A DNA stretch of 33,491 nucleotides from JBNGDW01 sp049975325 (GTDB taxonomy: Bacteria; Cloacimonadota; Cloacimonadia; JGIOTU-2; JBNGDW01). The notes below the pieces were generated by a model. The model had not been told where the DNA came from, did not search any database, and saw only the letters and a list, made by a program, of their open reading frames with translations. The DNA lies in the NCBI GenBank assembly GCA_049975325.1, contig JBNGDW010000005.1, positions 1-33,491 on the forward strand. Direction: 5' to 3'. Of the stretch, positions 22,290 through 31,635 are shown in pieces; positions within the stretch are counted from its first letter, which is position 1, and every line of letters begins with the position of its first letter. The translations under genes and the position numbers were made by a program.

Positions 22290-25200
22290 ATGATACAGCA
22301 AGGGTATTACAGATTTCCCACTGTGTATAATGACAGTGTGGTTTTTACAAGTGAAGATGAATTATGGATAGTTTCCACCGGGGGTGGTATCGCAAGGCAA
22401 CTTACTGCAACCCCAGGAATTGCATACTATCCAAGATTTTCACCTGATGGGAAATGGCTGGCTTTTACAGGCACAGAAGAAGGCCACCACGAAATTTACA
22501 TTATGCCATCAGAAGGGGGCACACCCCGGAGATTAACCTTTCTAGGTGCCCAATCTTATGTTGCTGGATGGAGCAGAGATGGAAAATATGTTCTGTTCGC
22601 CAGCAATTTTAGTCAACCATTTAGCAGGCTGTTTTATATCTACAAAGTTTCGTTGAATGGAAACTTGCCAGAAAGAATTCCTGTTGGCTCTGCTATGGAT
22701 ATCTCCTATGCAAGGAAGAAAGGTGTGATTATTGGCAGACATACTGCTGACCCAGCAAAATGGAAAAGATATCGTGGCGGCACAGCCGGCAAACTCTGGA
22801 TAGATATTGAAGAAACAGGAGATTTCAAACCATATCTGGAGCTGAACACAAATATTGGTAGCCCAATGTGGATAGACGACAGAATCTACTTCATCTCTGA
22901 CCACGAAGGTATTGGCAATATCTATTCTGCCAATCTCGACGGAGAGGATATTCAAAGGCACACTCATCATTCTGAATTCTATGCCAGAAATGCCAGCACA
23001 GATGGAAAGTCCATTGTCTATCACGCCGGCGGAGATCTCTATATCTATGATATCAAAAGCCAAACTAATAAAAAAATGCAGATTGAATATTTCAGTTCAC
23101 GACCACAGGCTAAAACAAAATTTGTTGATACTGATAAGTTTTTCCAAGATTACGAAATTCATCCTAATGCTGAACATCTAACCTTAAATGTTCGTGGTAA
23201 AATCTTCAATATGGCAAATTGGGAAGGACCAGTTATCCAGAATGGTGATTCGCCTGATGTACGATATAGATTCGGCAAGTGGCTTCCTGAGGGAAAGCGG
23301 ATTGTACTTGTCTCTGATGAAGGAGGTGAGGAGCACCTGGAAATTCACTGGGCAACGGAAGAAAAGCCCCCTATTAAGCTTAACAATGTAGATGCTGGAC
23401 AAATTGTTAGCCTGGCTGTCTCCCCAAAGGATGATAAAGTTGCTTTTTCAAATAATCGGCTGGAACTTTTTCTCGTAGATTGCAAAAGTGGGGAAGTAAA
23501 TAAAATTGATCAGAGTGAATATGGTCAGATCAGTGACATAACCTGGTCTCCAGATGGAAAATGGATTGCATATCGTTTCTGGAAATCTGCAGAACTGTCT
23601 TGTATCAAATTAGGAAATATTGCAGATAAAAAAACATACGAAGTAACAAAGCCGGTTTTGCGGGATTGGGCTCCCGCCTTTGACCCTGATGGAAAATATC
23701 TTTACTTCCTTTCCCAGAGAAGATTTGACCCTGTTTATGATACCATGCAATTTGAATTGAGTTTCCCCAAAGGAATTCGTCCTTATCTTATTACCTTGGA
23801 TAAAAAACTAAAAAATCCCTTTAAGAAAGTTCCTGAATTGGAAGTCAAAGAGGAGGAAGAAACTAAAGATAAAGAAAAGAAAGATGAAGTAAAAATTAAG
23901 ATTGATCTTGAGAATATTCAAGACCGTATCATTCCATTCCCTGTTGAAGAAGGGATTTACAAAAAGATTGAAGCTATAAAGGATAAGGCCTTGTTTTCAA
24001 TCTTTCCTGTAGAAGGCAGTTTGAATATGGAATGGCCGCCCACAGCACCACCTGCGAATGGATCAATCAAAATGTACGATTTTACAAATCAAAAGGAAGA
24101 AACTATAGTAGAAGGAATCTCCAATTTCAAAATTGCACAAAATGGCAAAAAACTAGCATACAGAGCAGGGGAAAAACTCAGGGTTATAGATGCTGATAAA
24201 AAATTGGATGATAAAACAAAGGCACTGACAAAACCAGGCAAAGAGAGTGGCTGGATAGACCTTTCCAGAATAAAGGTCAAGGTTGATTTAGAAGGCGAAT
24301 GGCGACAAATGTATAGAGAAGCATGGAGGCTGCAGCGAGAACATTTCTGGAATAAAGATATGTCTAATATAGACTGGCAAATGGTTTATAAACGGTATCT
24401 TCCTTTGCTTGATAGAATCGGAACCCGGGGAGAATTTTCAGACCTGATATGGGAGATGCAGGGAGAGCTTGGCACTTCCCACGCTTATGAATTTGGAGGC
24501 GATTATAAAAAACCACCCCAATATAAAATCGGCTTTTTGGGTGCTGATTTCGTGTATGATGTAGAGAAACAAAAATATCGCATATCTCATATCGTTCATG
24601 GTGACCCCTGGGAAGAAGAAAAGGACTCTCCACTTCATCAACCTGGTGTGTTGATAAATGAAGAAGACTATCTTATCAGCATAAATGGCGAGAAACTGGA
24701 TAGGAACCGTTCCCCTTATCAAGTATTACTGAATCAGGCTGGCAATGAAGTATTTCTAAGTATTGAAGATGGTAAAACAGGTAAAACCTGCTCCTACTCT
24801 GTAAAAGCATTAAAGACAGAAACTCTGCTAAGATACCGTGAATGGGTGGAAAATAACAGAAAACTTGTACACGAGAAGACGAATGGACGCATCGGCTATG
24901 TTCATATTCCTGATATGATGGGCCCTGGATTTGCTGAATTCCATCGCTATTATCTAACTGAGTGTAATCACGAGGGATTGATTGTTGATGTCAGATTCAA
25001 CAGTGGTGGTCATGTATCCTGCTTGCTTCTGGAAAAATTAGCAAGAAAAAGAATTGGCTATGATGTTCCAAGATGGGGAAAACCAGAACCTTATCCTGCA
25101 GAATCAGTTCCAGGGCCAATTGTAGCCTTGACTAATGAAGATGCGGGCTCTGACGGCGATATCTTCAGCCATAGCTTCAAATTGATGAAGATTGGCCCAC

Positions 25201-25505
25201 TGCTTGGTAAACGCACCTGGGGGGGAGTAATTGGCATCAATACAAATTATAACTTAATTGATGGAGGCTTCACCACACAGCCTGAATATTCCTTCTGGTT
25301 TAAAGATGTAGGCTGGGGTGTTGAAAATTATGGTACTGAGCCGGATATTGAAGTTGATATTACCCCAAAAGATTATGTCCAAGGCAAAGACCCGCAATTA
25401 GAAAGGGCGATCGAAGAAGCAGAAAAATTGCTGAAAGAAAATCCACCCTTAAAGCCAGATTTTACCAGAAAACCAAGTCGAGCCCTGCCAAAACTGACTG
25501 AGTAA
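22290..25505 (+). CDS. Tricorn protease homologue (S41B serine peptidase)
   Basis: Large cytosolic peptidase of 1071 residues, the same length as Thermoplasma tricorn, which cuts peptides released by upstream proteases. No signal peptide is seen. Two beta-propellers fill the N-terminal half (WD/TolB-like blades such as YPRFSPDGKWLAF near 47 and ITWSPDGKWIAY near 417), joined to the catalytic half by a charged Glu/Lys linker (about 511-540). The catalytic half has C1, a PDZ domain (about 750-845) and C2. The tetrad is in place: Ser730-His731 (LGTSHAYE), nucleophile Ser954 (NEDAGSDGD) and Glu1012 (GVENYGTEPD). I chose ATG 22290 because GGAGG lies five bases upstream; the in-frame TTG at 22278 precedes that site. 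It converges on the C10 peptidase gene over a strong terminator. Confidence 0.95.
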   Translation: MIQQGYYRFPTVYNDSVVFTSEDELWIVSTGGGIARQLTATPGIAYYPRFSPDGKWLAFTGTEEGHHEIYIMPSEGGTPRRLTFLGAQSYVAGWSRDGKYVLFASNFSQPFSRLFYIYKVSLNGNLPERIPVGSAMDISYARKKGVIIGRHTADPAKWKRYRGGTAGKLWIDIEETGDFKPYLELNTNIGSPMWIDDRIYFISDHEGIGNIYSANLDGEDIQRHTHHSEFYARNASTDGKSIVYHAGGDLYIYDIKSQTNKKMQIEYFSSRPQAKTKFVDTDKFFQDYEIHPNAEHLTLNVRGKIFNMANWEGPVIQNGDSPDVRYRFGKWLPEGKRIVLVSDEGGEEHLEIHWATEEKPPIKLNNVDAGQIVSLAVSPKDDKVAFSNNRLELFLVDCKSGEVNKIDQSEYGQISDITWSPDGKWIAYRFWKSAELSCIKLGNIADKKTYEVTKPVLRDWAPAFDPDGKYLYFLSQRRFDPVYDTMQFELSFPKGIRPYLITLDKKLKNPFKKVPELEVKEEEETKDKEKKDEVKIKIDLENIQDRIIPFPVEEGIYKKIEAIKDKALFSIFPVEGSLNMEWPPTAPPANGSIKMYDFTNQKEETIVEGISNFKIAQNGKKLAYRAGEKLRVIDADKKLDDKTKALTKPGKESGWIDLSRIKVKVDLEGEWRQMYREAWRLQREHFWNKDMSNIDWQMVYKRYLPLLDRIGTRGEFSDLIWEMQGELGTSHAYEFGGDYKKPPQYKIGFLGADFVYDVEKQKYRISHIVHGDPWEEEKDSPLHQPGVLINEEDYLISINGEKLDRNRSPYQVLLNQAGNEVFLSIEDGKTGKTCSYSVKALKTETLLRYREWVENNRKLVHEKTNGRIGYVHIPDMMGPGFAEFHRYYLTECNHEGLIVDVRFNSGGHVSCLLLEKLARKRIGYDVPRWGKPEPYPAESVPGPIVALTNEDAGSDGDIFSHSFKLMKIGPLLGKRTWGGVIGINTNYNLIDGGFTTQPEYSFWFKDVGWGVENYGTEPDIEVDITPKDYVQGKDPQLERAIEEAEKLLKENPPLKPDFTRKPSRALPKLTE

Positions 25506-25569
25506 TCAGCTTATGAATAATATGTTGTAAATTGTCCATCATTAACTCGCACTCAATTTCGTATAAAAT

Positions 25570-25600
25570 AAGGGCGAATCTATCTTTCAGATTCGCCCTT
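25570..25600. terminator. Bidirectional rho-independent terminator between tricorn and C10 peptidase genes
   Basis: A perfect 12-bp stem (AAGGGCGAATCT at 25570-25581, AGATTCGCCCTT at 25589-25600) encloses a 7-base loop. TTCTC follows on the plus strand, and the minus strand continues with TATTTTATAC after the stem, so it can stop transcripts from both converging genes. Confidence 0.88.
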
Positions 25601-25638
25601 TTCTCGCATACAACCAGCGAAGGAGAGTTGTCCTATTC

Positions 25639-28600
25639 TTATCTTAACAAAATCAGTTTCTGTAATTCGGATTGATAGTTCGCTGTCTCCAGCCTGTAGA
25701 AATAAATCCCGTTTTTCACTGGCTTACCCATATTATTCTTCCCATCCCAGGTAAACTGATTCGCACCTGGATTTAGTTGAGATGGGTAGCCCGTGTAGAC
25801 CAATTGCCCTTTTAGATTGTATATATTTATACAGACATCCTGCACATCGCCTGGTACCAAGCCAAAATAGATTGTGGTAGTGGTAGATACTGGATTGGGG
25901 AAATTCTGTCTGATGAAATATTTATATTCATCTTGTACATATTCCTCATCAGATATACCAACCGATATCCAGCCCACAGCGCCTGTTCGAGCAAGGTTAT
26001 ATCTATACATAGGCCAAAAGACAGAAGGCCCGTCATATAGCGTTTTGTAATCCACTATCCAGAGTCCCTCAGAGGTACCAAATACAACTTCATAATCACC
26101 ATCACTATCAATATCCTCAATAGATGGAGGGGACTTTATAGAGCCAGTTACGCATTCCATAGGGAATTCCTGAAGCACCTCTCCATTGATATTTATCGCA
26201 TAAAGGCCACCGTTATTGCTACCGAAAATGATATCCATCAGTCCATCATTATCAATATCAGCAATAGCTGGCACTGACACAATAGGTGCACCTGCATTAT
26301 AAGGCCAGTTGCTGCTTAGGTGAGTTCCATCCCAATTCATAACATAAAGACGGCCGGTAGAACTACCTGCAATTATTTCAAGTTCACTGAATTCTACGTC
26401 CTCGCCACCGTCTATATCCAGGACAACTGGTGAGGTGACATCGTCAGAGAGTGTTATCTCATTTTCTACCATTCCCGCAGAAGAGATAATAAATATCTTG
26501 CCTGTAGAAGTGGGGGTAACAATTTTAGAAACATTATTCACCTCAACAATAGTTGGTGAACCGTGAATTTGATCTCCAAGTTCAGCAGTCCATTGTATCT
26601 CAGCGGAGTCAAAATCTATGCAATACACATTTCCATCCTGGCAGCCAGCTATAATCTCTTTGCTCCCATCCGTATCTATATCAGCAGTTGCCACACCTGC
26701 TCCTACATATAAAGGACTGGGAAGTGTAATTGGAAAGCCTGTCAGGGCATTGCCAGATGAATCAATTACATAAAGCTCACGACCTACCGTGGTAAAAATA
26801 ATTTCATTACTACCATTTCCATTAAGGTCGTCTGCTACGGGGGTAGTAACGATATCAGCAGGAGTGCTATATGTGAATAAAGTGTCTCCAGTGTTTGTCA
26901 GCACAAAAAGCTTTCTGCTGCGGGAACCTACAATAATCTCTAGGCCTTCTGTCCCATCAATATCTGCCAGTGCTGGAGAACCCCATACATTACCTTGTGT
27001 ATCAAATGGGAACCCGGGCAGCAAGTTTCCGGCGTAATCAGTACAATAAACTTCTCCATTATCGCCTGCAAAAATTATCTCAACGCTCCCATCCCCATCT
27101 ATATCTGCTACTGCGGGAGCAGTTTTAATTTCCGTGAACAATTGCATAGGCCAGCCGGCTTGATATAGTGATACCTCCATAGTAAAAGGCAAGGTGGGAT
27201 GATAATCACCATCATTACTTGTTACATACAGATCAAATTCAATGGAACACATCCCTATGCCTTCCTTAATCTCAACCTCAAATGGGTCTGTAAGATTTAG
27301 CTGTGACGCGCCTGGTGCTATATTGTTATATGTACCAACAGAATCAATAATTGTGACTCGGGGGTCATCTGAGCGTAATTTCGCTGTAACATTTGTTGCG
27401 ATGTTAAAAATAGGCTTGTTATACAACCTCACCCTTATTTTCGCAGATTCTCCTGGATTTGCTACATTATCACCATCTCCTGAAGATTCTGCAACTAAAA
27501 CCTCATCTATTACAAGATAGGGCAGTGTCCCCCCCTCTATATTCATAACCGCATTATCAACCGTATTAAAACCAGCCGGCATACCATTAGGGAGTGTATA
27601 CCAGCCGTCATAATTACCCCCCCAACCAAAATTAAGATGGTAGGTAGGTGGATTGTCATCAGTATTCAGACCATCACAAATAATAGCATGGCCACCTGCT
27701 CCGCTAATACCCAAAAGAGCTGGACGCGCATTCTCCATATCCTCCTGTAACAGGGAATAAAAATTAGGATAAGATGACCAGTAGTATGTTGCTGAATCAT
27801 AACCAAATTTGTATAAGAGGGCATTATCCGCATCGGATAAATATGCTCCAGAGCCATCTGGTGCATACTGCATATAAACTGAAACGCCACCGGCAAAAGA
27901 AAGAGCAGCTATTAGCTCATATGTAAGCTCCCGGTTAGTACTATAATATGCACGAATACTATCTAAGTAGGTATTTAAGTCCGGAAAAGAAAGAAATCCA
28001 TATTGCTGCCAGTCATCATCTATAGTAAAATAAGGAGAGACCGAGGACACTACATAATCATCCGTATCATCAAAGTTAGCATCGCCAATATATCGATGAT
28101 AATTTATCACCTGTACCATTGCAGTTGACAGGCAACCTACCGGCCAGTCGTTTGGACAGAACATGTTATACGGATACATTTGATCCCACTGCGTTTCAAT
28201 CCAGCCGCCTGTTGATGTGCTACCCGGAGGAGGCCAAATACCTCTTCCCTTTCTGAAATAACTCATGTCCTGTTCAAGATATTTTTGCCATGCGAGATTA
28301 TTGGAACTCTTTAGTTCAGGGTCTGTAAAAGGAATTGCCTCTAAACGAAGTTGCATATCTCTTTTTAACAGCTGATAGCAAATATTATCAGGGACATCCT
28401 GAGGGTCAAAATTGGATCTAAAGGAATATACAATCACTGGTGTAATGTCAGTATCCGTGGATATTGCTATATACCCTTGAGGATAAAGATTAAATACATA
28501 TGCCAGTGTTTCCTCTTCATCTTTCAGTTCAAAGACATCCATGATATAAAACTCGGATTTGTCTTTACCAATAAGCTTTGTTTCAGCAACCCTTTCTGCT

Positions 28601-28683
28601 GTATCCATATCTACGGACTCAGCATAGACAAAACAGGTAAAAAGAAGTATTATTACTATAAATATCCCTATAAATTTACTCAT
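25639..28683 (-). CDS. C10 (streptopain-type) cysteine peptidase with FG-GAP-like beta-propeller and T9SS sorting tail
   Basis: Secreted protein of 1014 residues. A signal peptide (1-21, ending VYAE) is followed by a Spi-like propeptide (about 22-125). The C10 peptidase domain (about 160-390) has catalytic Cys184 in WPVGCLSTAMVQVINYHRY and His332 in GGHAIICDGLN, plus the family NFGWGGNYDGWY motif. Next comes a CARDB-like strand region (about 390-500), then six or seven FG-GAP/VCBS-like repeats (about 515-890, e.g. VADIDGDGSVEIIFAG, IADIDNDGLMDIIFGS), likely a calcium-stabilised propeller. The C-terminal tail (about 923-1014) is a T9SS type A sorting domain (NFPNPVSTTTTIYF, IYNLKGQLV, NGIYFYRLE, LILLR). 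It is probably cleaved and anchored by the PorU/PorV pair at the other end of the window. It may digest external protein. AGGAGAGG precedes the ATG. Confidence 0.92.
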   Translation of the reverse strand: MSKFIGIFIVIILLFTCFVYAESVDMDTAERVAETKLIGKDKSEFYIMDVFELKDEEETLAYVFNLYPQGYIAISTDTDITPVIVYSFRSNFDPQDVPDNICYQLLKRDMQLRLEAIPFTDPELKSSNNLAWQKYLEQDMSYFRKGRGIWPPPGSTSTGGWIETQWDQMYPYNMFCPNDWPVGCLSTAMVQVINYHRYIGDANFDDTDDYVVSSVSPYFTIDDDWQQYGFLSFPDLNTYLDSIRAYYSTNRELTYELIAALSFAGGVSVYMQYAPDGSGAYLSDADNALLYKFGYDSATYYWSSYPNFYSLLQEDMENARPALLGISGAGGHAIICDGLNTDDNPPTYHLNFGWGGNYDGWYTLPNGMPAGFNTVDNAVMNIEGGTLPYLVIDEVLVAESSGDGDNVANPGESAKIRVRLYNKPIFNIATNVTAKLRSDDPRVTIIDSVGTYNNIAPGASQLNLTDPFEVEIKEGIGMCSIEFDLYVTSNDGDYHPTLPFTMEVSLYQAGWPMQLFTEIKTAPAVADIDGDGSVEIIFAGDNGEVYCTDYAGNLLPGFPFDTQGNVWGSPALADIDGTEGLEIIVGSRSRKLFVLTNTGDTLFTYSTPADIVTTPVADDLNGNGSNEIIFTTVGRELYVIDSSGNALTGFPITLPSPLYVGAGVATADIDTDGSKEIIAGCQDGNVYCIDFDSAEIQWTAELGDQIHGSPTIVEVNNVSKIVTPTSTGKIFIISSAGMVENEITLSDDVTSPVVLDIDGGEDVEFSELEIIAGSSTGRLYVMNWDGTHLSSNWPYNAGAPIVSVPAIADIDNDGLMDIIFGSNNGGLYAININGEVLQEFPMECVTGSIKSPPSIEDIDSDGDYEVVFGTSEGLWIVDYKTLYDGPSVFWPMYRYNLARTGAVGWISVGISDEEYVQDEYKYFIRQNFPNPVSTTTTIYFGLVPGDVQDVCINIYNLKGQLVYTGYPSQLNPGANQFTWDGKNNMGKPVKNGIYFYRLETANYQSELQKLILLR

Positions 28684-28702
28684 AATCCTCTCCTAGAAAT
28701 AT

Positions 28703-28739
28703 TTTATACTAAAACTATTTTTCATACAATCTTTGTCAA
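28703..28739 (-). promoter_or_regulatory. Possible promoter of the C10 peptidase gene
   Basis: On the minus strand TTGACA (28739-28734) is followed 16 bases later by TAGTTTTA (28717-28710), a 7/8 match to the Bacteroidetes -7 consensus TAnnTTTG, with TATAAA (28708-28703) just beyond. The TTG-to-TA gap is 19 bases, typical of that promoter class. It lies in the 88-base gap upstream of the gene. Confidence 0.35.
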
Positions 28740-28771
28740 CTTTTTTAAATTTATAAATTGACAGTTATTTT

Positions 28772-29062
28772 CTATATATCGTGTAACTTGTTGGATTGAT
28801 TTCGCACAAAAAGGCGATAATAATGGGGTGCATCTTTTTTCCTAATTGACCCCTTTGGAATATTAACAATTTCAAATTCCGTTATAAAGCCATAGAGCAA
28901 TACCCGAATCATATCACCATGCTTAACTCTTTTTGAGGGCTTTACTTTTATCCCATTAACTTCAACAAGTCCACAGTTACAGGCTTTCTTAGCGATAGAA
29001 CGGTTTTTGACTATACAAAGTCGGTCTAATAGTACATCTATACGGATTTCATCTTTGCTCAT
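28772..29062 (-). CDS. S4-domain RNA-binding protein (RqcP/Hsp15-like)
   Basis: Small basic cytosolic protein of 96 residues consisting mainly of an S4 domain: RIDVLLDRLCIVKNRSIAKKAC (about 7-28), then the loop LVEVNGIKVKPSKRVKHGDMIRV (about 32-54). Such proteins bind structured rRNA. The size and single domain fit the Hsp15/RqcP group, which binds stalled 50S subunits in ribosome-associated quality control; RluA-type pseudouridine synthases are excluded because no catalytic domain follows. Its ATG overlaps the stop codon of the preceding GHL10 gene by one base (TAATG), implying translational coupling. No rqcH/NFACT gene is visible here, so the RqcP reading is by size and fold only. Confidence 0.8.
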   Translation of the reverse strand: MSKDEIRIDVLLDRLCIVKNRSIAKKACNCGLVEVNGIKVKPSKRVKHGDMIRVLLYGFITEFEIVNIPKGSIRKKDAPHYYRLFVRNQSNKLHDI

Positions 29063-30177
29063 TATTTATACCTATTAAAAAACATGATGCTGTCCATATC
29101 TTCAAAATAGTTATTCTGTCTCATACCATTGAAACTGAAGTATGCCATCTGATTAATACTATGTTTCTGGCACAATGCTGTTTGGGCTACGATGTTTTCT
29201 GCAGTATAAAGTCCTTTTTCGTCCCAGGCGCGGAGAGATACCCCTATTTTATTCACCGGGACATCCTGAATATTTTCTTTAAGTATCTTCTCAATCAGAA
29301 AATCAGAGGTCGTGTATATCATCAGATAAACTGTATCCAGCTCAGGGTAGGAAAGCCAGCCCTTCCAGTCCTGCCCATACTTATCATTTGCTTTTTGTGA
29401 CTCAGGAAAAGCGGTTACTACAAATGCAAGAGTTGAATCTACAGATTTAATCCTTGGCCCTGCCATTTTTACAAATTGCGATACCTGGTGCTGACGCCAA
29501 AGTGTGAAATCATTAGCAGATAATCCAGCCTCTACCTCACTTTGATACCTTTCTAATGCAAGCGGATTATACCCAAAAGTTGAATCCGGGTATCGGACAT
29601 AATCAAGCACAACTCCGTCTAAATCATAATTACTCACCACATCCATAATAACATTGCAGGTATACTCCCACACTTCAGGGATTCCAGGGTCAAGGAATAC
29701 CCCTTCATAGCAAGGAGGAGTCATTGGCTCCCCATTTTTGTGGCAGGTTATCCATTCGGGGTGTCTATGATAAACATGAGAGGCTGGAAGGTTATCCAAA
29801 ATATTTGAAGTAACCACAAAAGTTGTAAACCAGCCATATACTTCGATATTAAAAAGGTGAGCAAGTTTCAGAAGGTAGTCAAGGGGGTCAAAATCAGGTT
29901 CTTGCTCCGATAGGAGTGGTGATCGCGGTTCAAAGTTGGGATATTCTTGATTCTTTCGATTCGGTATGTAAAGCGCATCTCCTCTATATCGAATCTCGGC
30001 AAAGATAATGTCATAATTGTATGTATACGCATGCCTTACAACCTCTACAATATCCAAAGGGGTAACGATCTCCCACGATGTTGCCCAGAATGCTTTTTTG
30101 CTAGGATAAACCCCTCTCGCACTACATAAAGATACACTCACGCTGATAAATAATAGTACCAAGCCCAATCGTTTCAT
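29062..30177 (-). CDS. GHL10-family glycoside-hydrolase-like exported protein
   Basis: Exported protein of about 371 residues with an N-terminal signal peptide (LGLVLLFISVSVSLCSARG). The mature part is a GHL10-type (DUF187-like) TIM-barrel glycosidase-like domain: FWATSWEIVTP near the start, EIRYRGDALYIPN, a long VYGWFTTFVV strand, FLDPGIPEVWEYTCNVI, the diagnostic LDGVVLDYVRYPD (about 190-203), and late IYTTSDFL and AYFSFNGM strands. Relatives act on envelope or matrix glycans (E. coli DigH cleaves denuded peptidoglycan), but the substrate here is unknown. I chose ATG 30177, preceded by AGGTG; an in-frame GTG at 30183 overlaps that site. It lies 39 bases after xseA and overlaps the S4-domain gene by one base. 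Confidence 0.85.
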   Translation of the reverse strand: MKRLGLVLLFISVSVSLCSARGVYPSKKAFWATSWEIVTPLDIVEVVRHAYTYNYDIIFAEIRYRGDALYIPNRKNQEYPNFEPRSPLLSEQEPDFDPLDYLLKLAHLFNIEVYGWFTTFVVTSNILDNLPASHVYHRHPEWITCHKNGEPMTPPCYEGVFLDPGIPEVWEYTCNVIMDVVSNYDLDGVVLDYVRYPDSTFGYNPLALERYQSEVEAGLSANDFTLWRQHQVSQFVKMAGPRIKSVDSTLAFVVTAFPESQKANDKYGQDWKGWLSYPELDTVYLMIYTTSDFLIEKILKENIQDVPVNKIGVSLRAWDEKGLYTAENIVAQTALCQKHSINQMAYFSFNGMRQNNYFEDMDSIMFFNRYK

Positions 30178-30216
30178 TCGCACCTGTAAGTCAAAAATAT
30201 TCCCATGCTAAGCATC

Positions 30217-31572
30217 CTATACTTCTGGCTGCTTATACTTCTCAATCTCTTGGACCTCAGATTTACACCTACCATCATGAAATATTATCTCGAGTTTATC
30301 TTTTAACTTAATCGTCTTAATTGAGCTAATTATTTTTTTATCTTTTTTTGTGATTGTATATCCTCGTTGTAAAATTTTCAATGGATTAAGAGGTTCCATC
30401 TTACCAGCAAGTTCCAAAAATTTTTCATATGTAAGCGCATATTTTTTATTTATCAGTTTTTGAAGCTTATGATGATAATCCATAAGGGTGGATTGGAGAT
30501 TATCAATATAAGTTATACGAAGCAGTTGGGTAAATTTCCTGCGAAACCCTTCAACAATAAGTCTGTACTGGTTTAGTTTTTGGAGGTATTCTTTCAAACG
30601 ATAATTAAGCTCATCAAGTTGTTGCATATATGTGAGGAGCATATTTTGCGGATGGTGTCTTTCCAATCTGAATGATAGCTCTCTGCATATACTTTCTTGC
30701 TCTTTGAATTTGCTCTGGATCAAAGCAGTGAGTCTCTGAGCAAAGCTATCAAGCTCTTTTTTCACGGAGAGGCGGTCTGGGACTACGAGTTCAGCTGCAG
30801 CGGATGGAGTTGGTGCACGAAGATCGGCCACCCAATCAGCAATAGTAAAGTCAATCTCATGCCCTACGCCTGAGATAACTGGAATTTCTGAGGCAAAGAT
30901 TGCTTCTGCCACTTTTTCTTCATTAAATGGCCAGATGTCCTCTATAGAGCCGCCACCTCTGGCAATGATTATAACATCCACATTTTTTAAGGTATTAAAT
31001 GTTTCGATGCCAGCCACAATTTCATCTGCTGCATCCTCTCCCTGTACCCTTGCCGAATATAGAAGGATATCCACTGGAAACCTACGAGTAAGAACATTTT
31101 TTATGTCTTGAATGGCAGCCCCTGTGGCAGATGTGACGATACCGATCCTGGTAGGAAATTGGGGAATCGGTTTTTTCCATTTAGCATCAAAGAGCCCCTT
31201 TGCCTCCAGTTTATCCTTCAATTTGCGAAAAGCAATTTCTAACTCCCCCACCCCAATCGGGATGGCTTTGCTAACATAGAGCTGATACTGGCCGCTCTTT
31301 TCATACACTCTTATCTGGCCAAAACAGATTACCTCCATCCCATTTTCAAGCTCAAATCTGAGATATTGATTATACTGGCGAAAAAATACACATAAAAGGG
31401 AGCTCTCCTCATCTTTAAGAGTGAAATATATATGACCAGAAGAATGCCTCTTATAATTCGATACTTGACCTTTAACCCACACTGCTGGCAGGCTACTCTC
31501 CAGAATATTTTTAATGTGTCTTGTTATCTCAGTGACTGTAAAAATATTCTCATTTTCTGGTTGCTTATTCAT
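30217..31572 (-). CDS. xseA: Exodeoxyribonuclease VII large subunit
   Basis: Cytosolic nuclease subunit of 451 residues that degrades single-stranded DNA to short oligonucleotides together with several XseB small subunits. The N-terminal OB-fold (about 10-110) contains VTEITRHIKNILE, VWVKGQVSNYKRHSSGHIYFTLKDE and a GQIRVYEKSGQYQLYV strand. The catalytic domain has IGIVTSATGAAIQDI, the conserved IIARGGGSIEDIWPFNEE (about 201-218), PVISGVGHEIDFTIADWVADLRAPTPSAAAE (about 230-262), then a coiled-coil arm and a C-terminal domain ending near ILQRGYTITKKDKK. Length is typical. No strong ribosome binding site is seen before the ATG. xseB, usually adjacent, is not found on either side, and no short frame here looks like it. 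Confidence 0.96.
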   Translation of the reverse strand: MNKQPENENIFTVTEITRHIKNILESSLPAVWVKGQVSNYKRHSSGHIYFTLKDEESSLLCVFFRQYNQYLRFELENGMEVICFGQIRVYEKSGQYQLYVSKAIPIGVGELEIAFRKLKDKLEAKGLFDAKWKKPIPQFPTRIGIVTSATGAAIQDIKNVLTRRFPVDILLYSARVQGEDAADEIVAGIETFNTLKNVDVIIIARGGGSIEDIWPFNEEKVAEAIFASEIPVISGVGHEIDFTIADWVADLRAPTPSAAAELVVPDRLSVKKELDSFAQRLTALIQSKFKEQESICRELSFRLERHHPQNMLLTYMQQLDELNYRLKEYLQKLNQYRLIVEGFRRKFTQLLRITYIDNLQSTLMDYHHKLQKLINKKYALTYEKFLELAGKMEPLNPLKILQRGYTITKKDKKIISSIKTIKLKDKLEIIFHDGRCKSEVQEIEKYKQPEV

Positions 31573-31635
31573 ACTTTGAACTATGAGTTAGATGGCTCTT
31601 TATGTCAATTTTTATGTACACACGTGAGACAAGAT

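Noticed and set aside
22542..23063. 173-residue minus-strand frame inside tricorn
   Set aside because: Fully antisense to the propeller region of tricorn and without any recognised motif.
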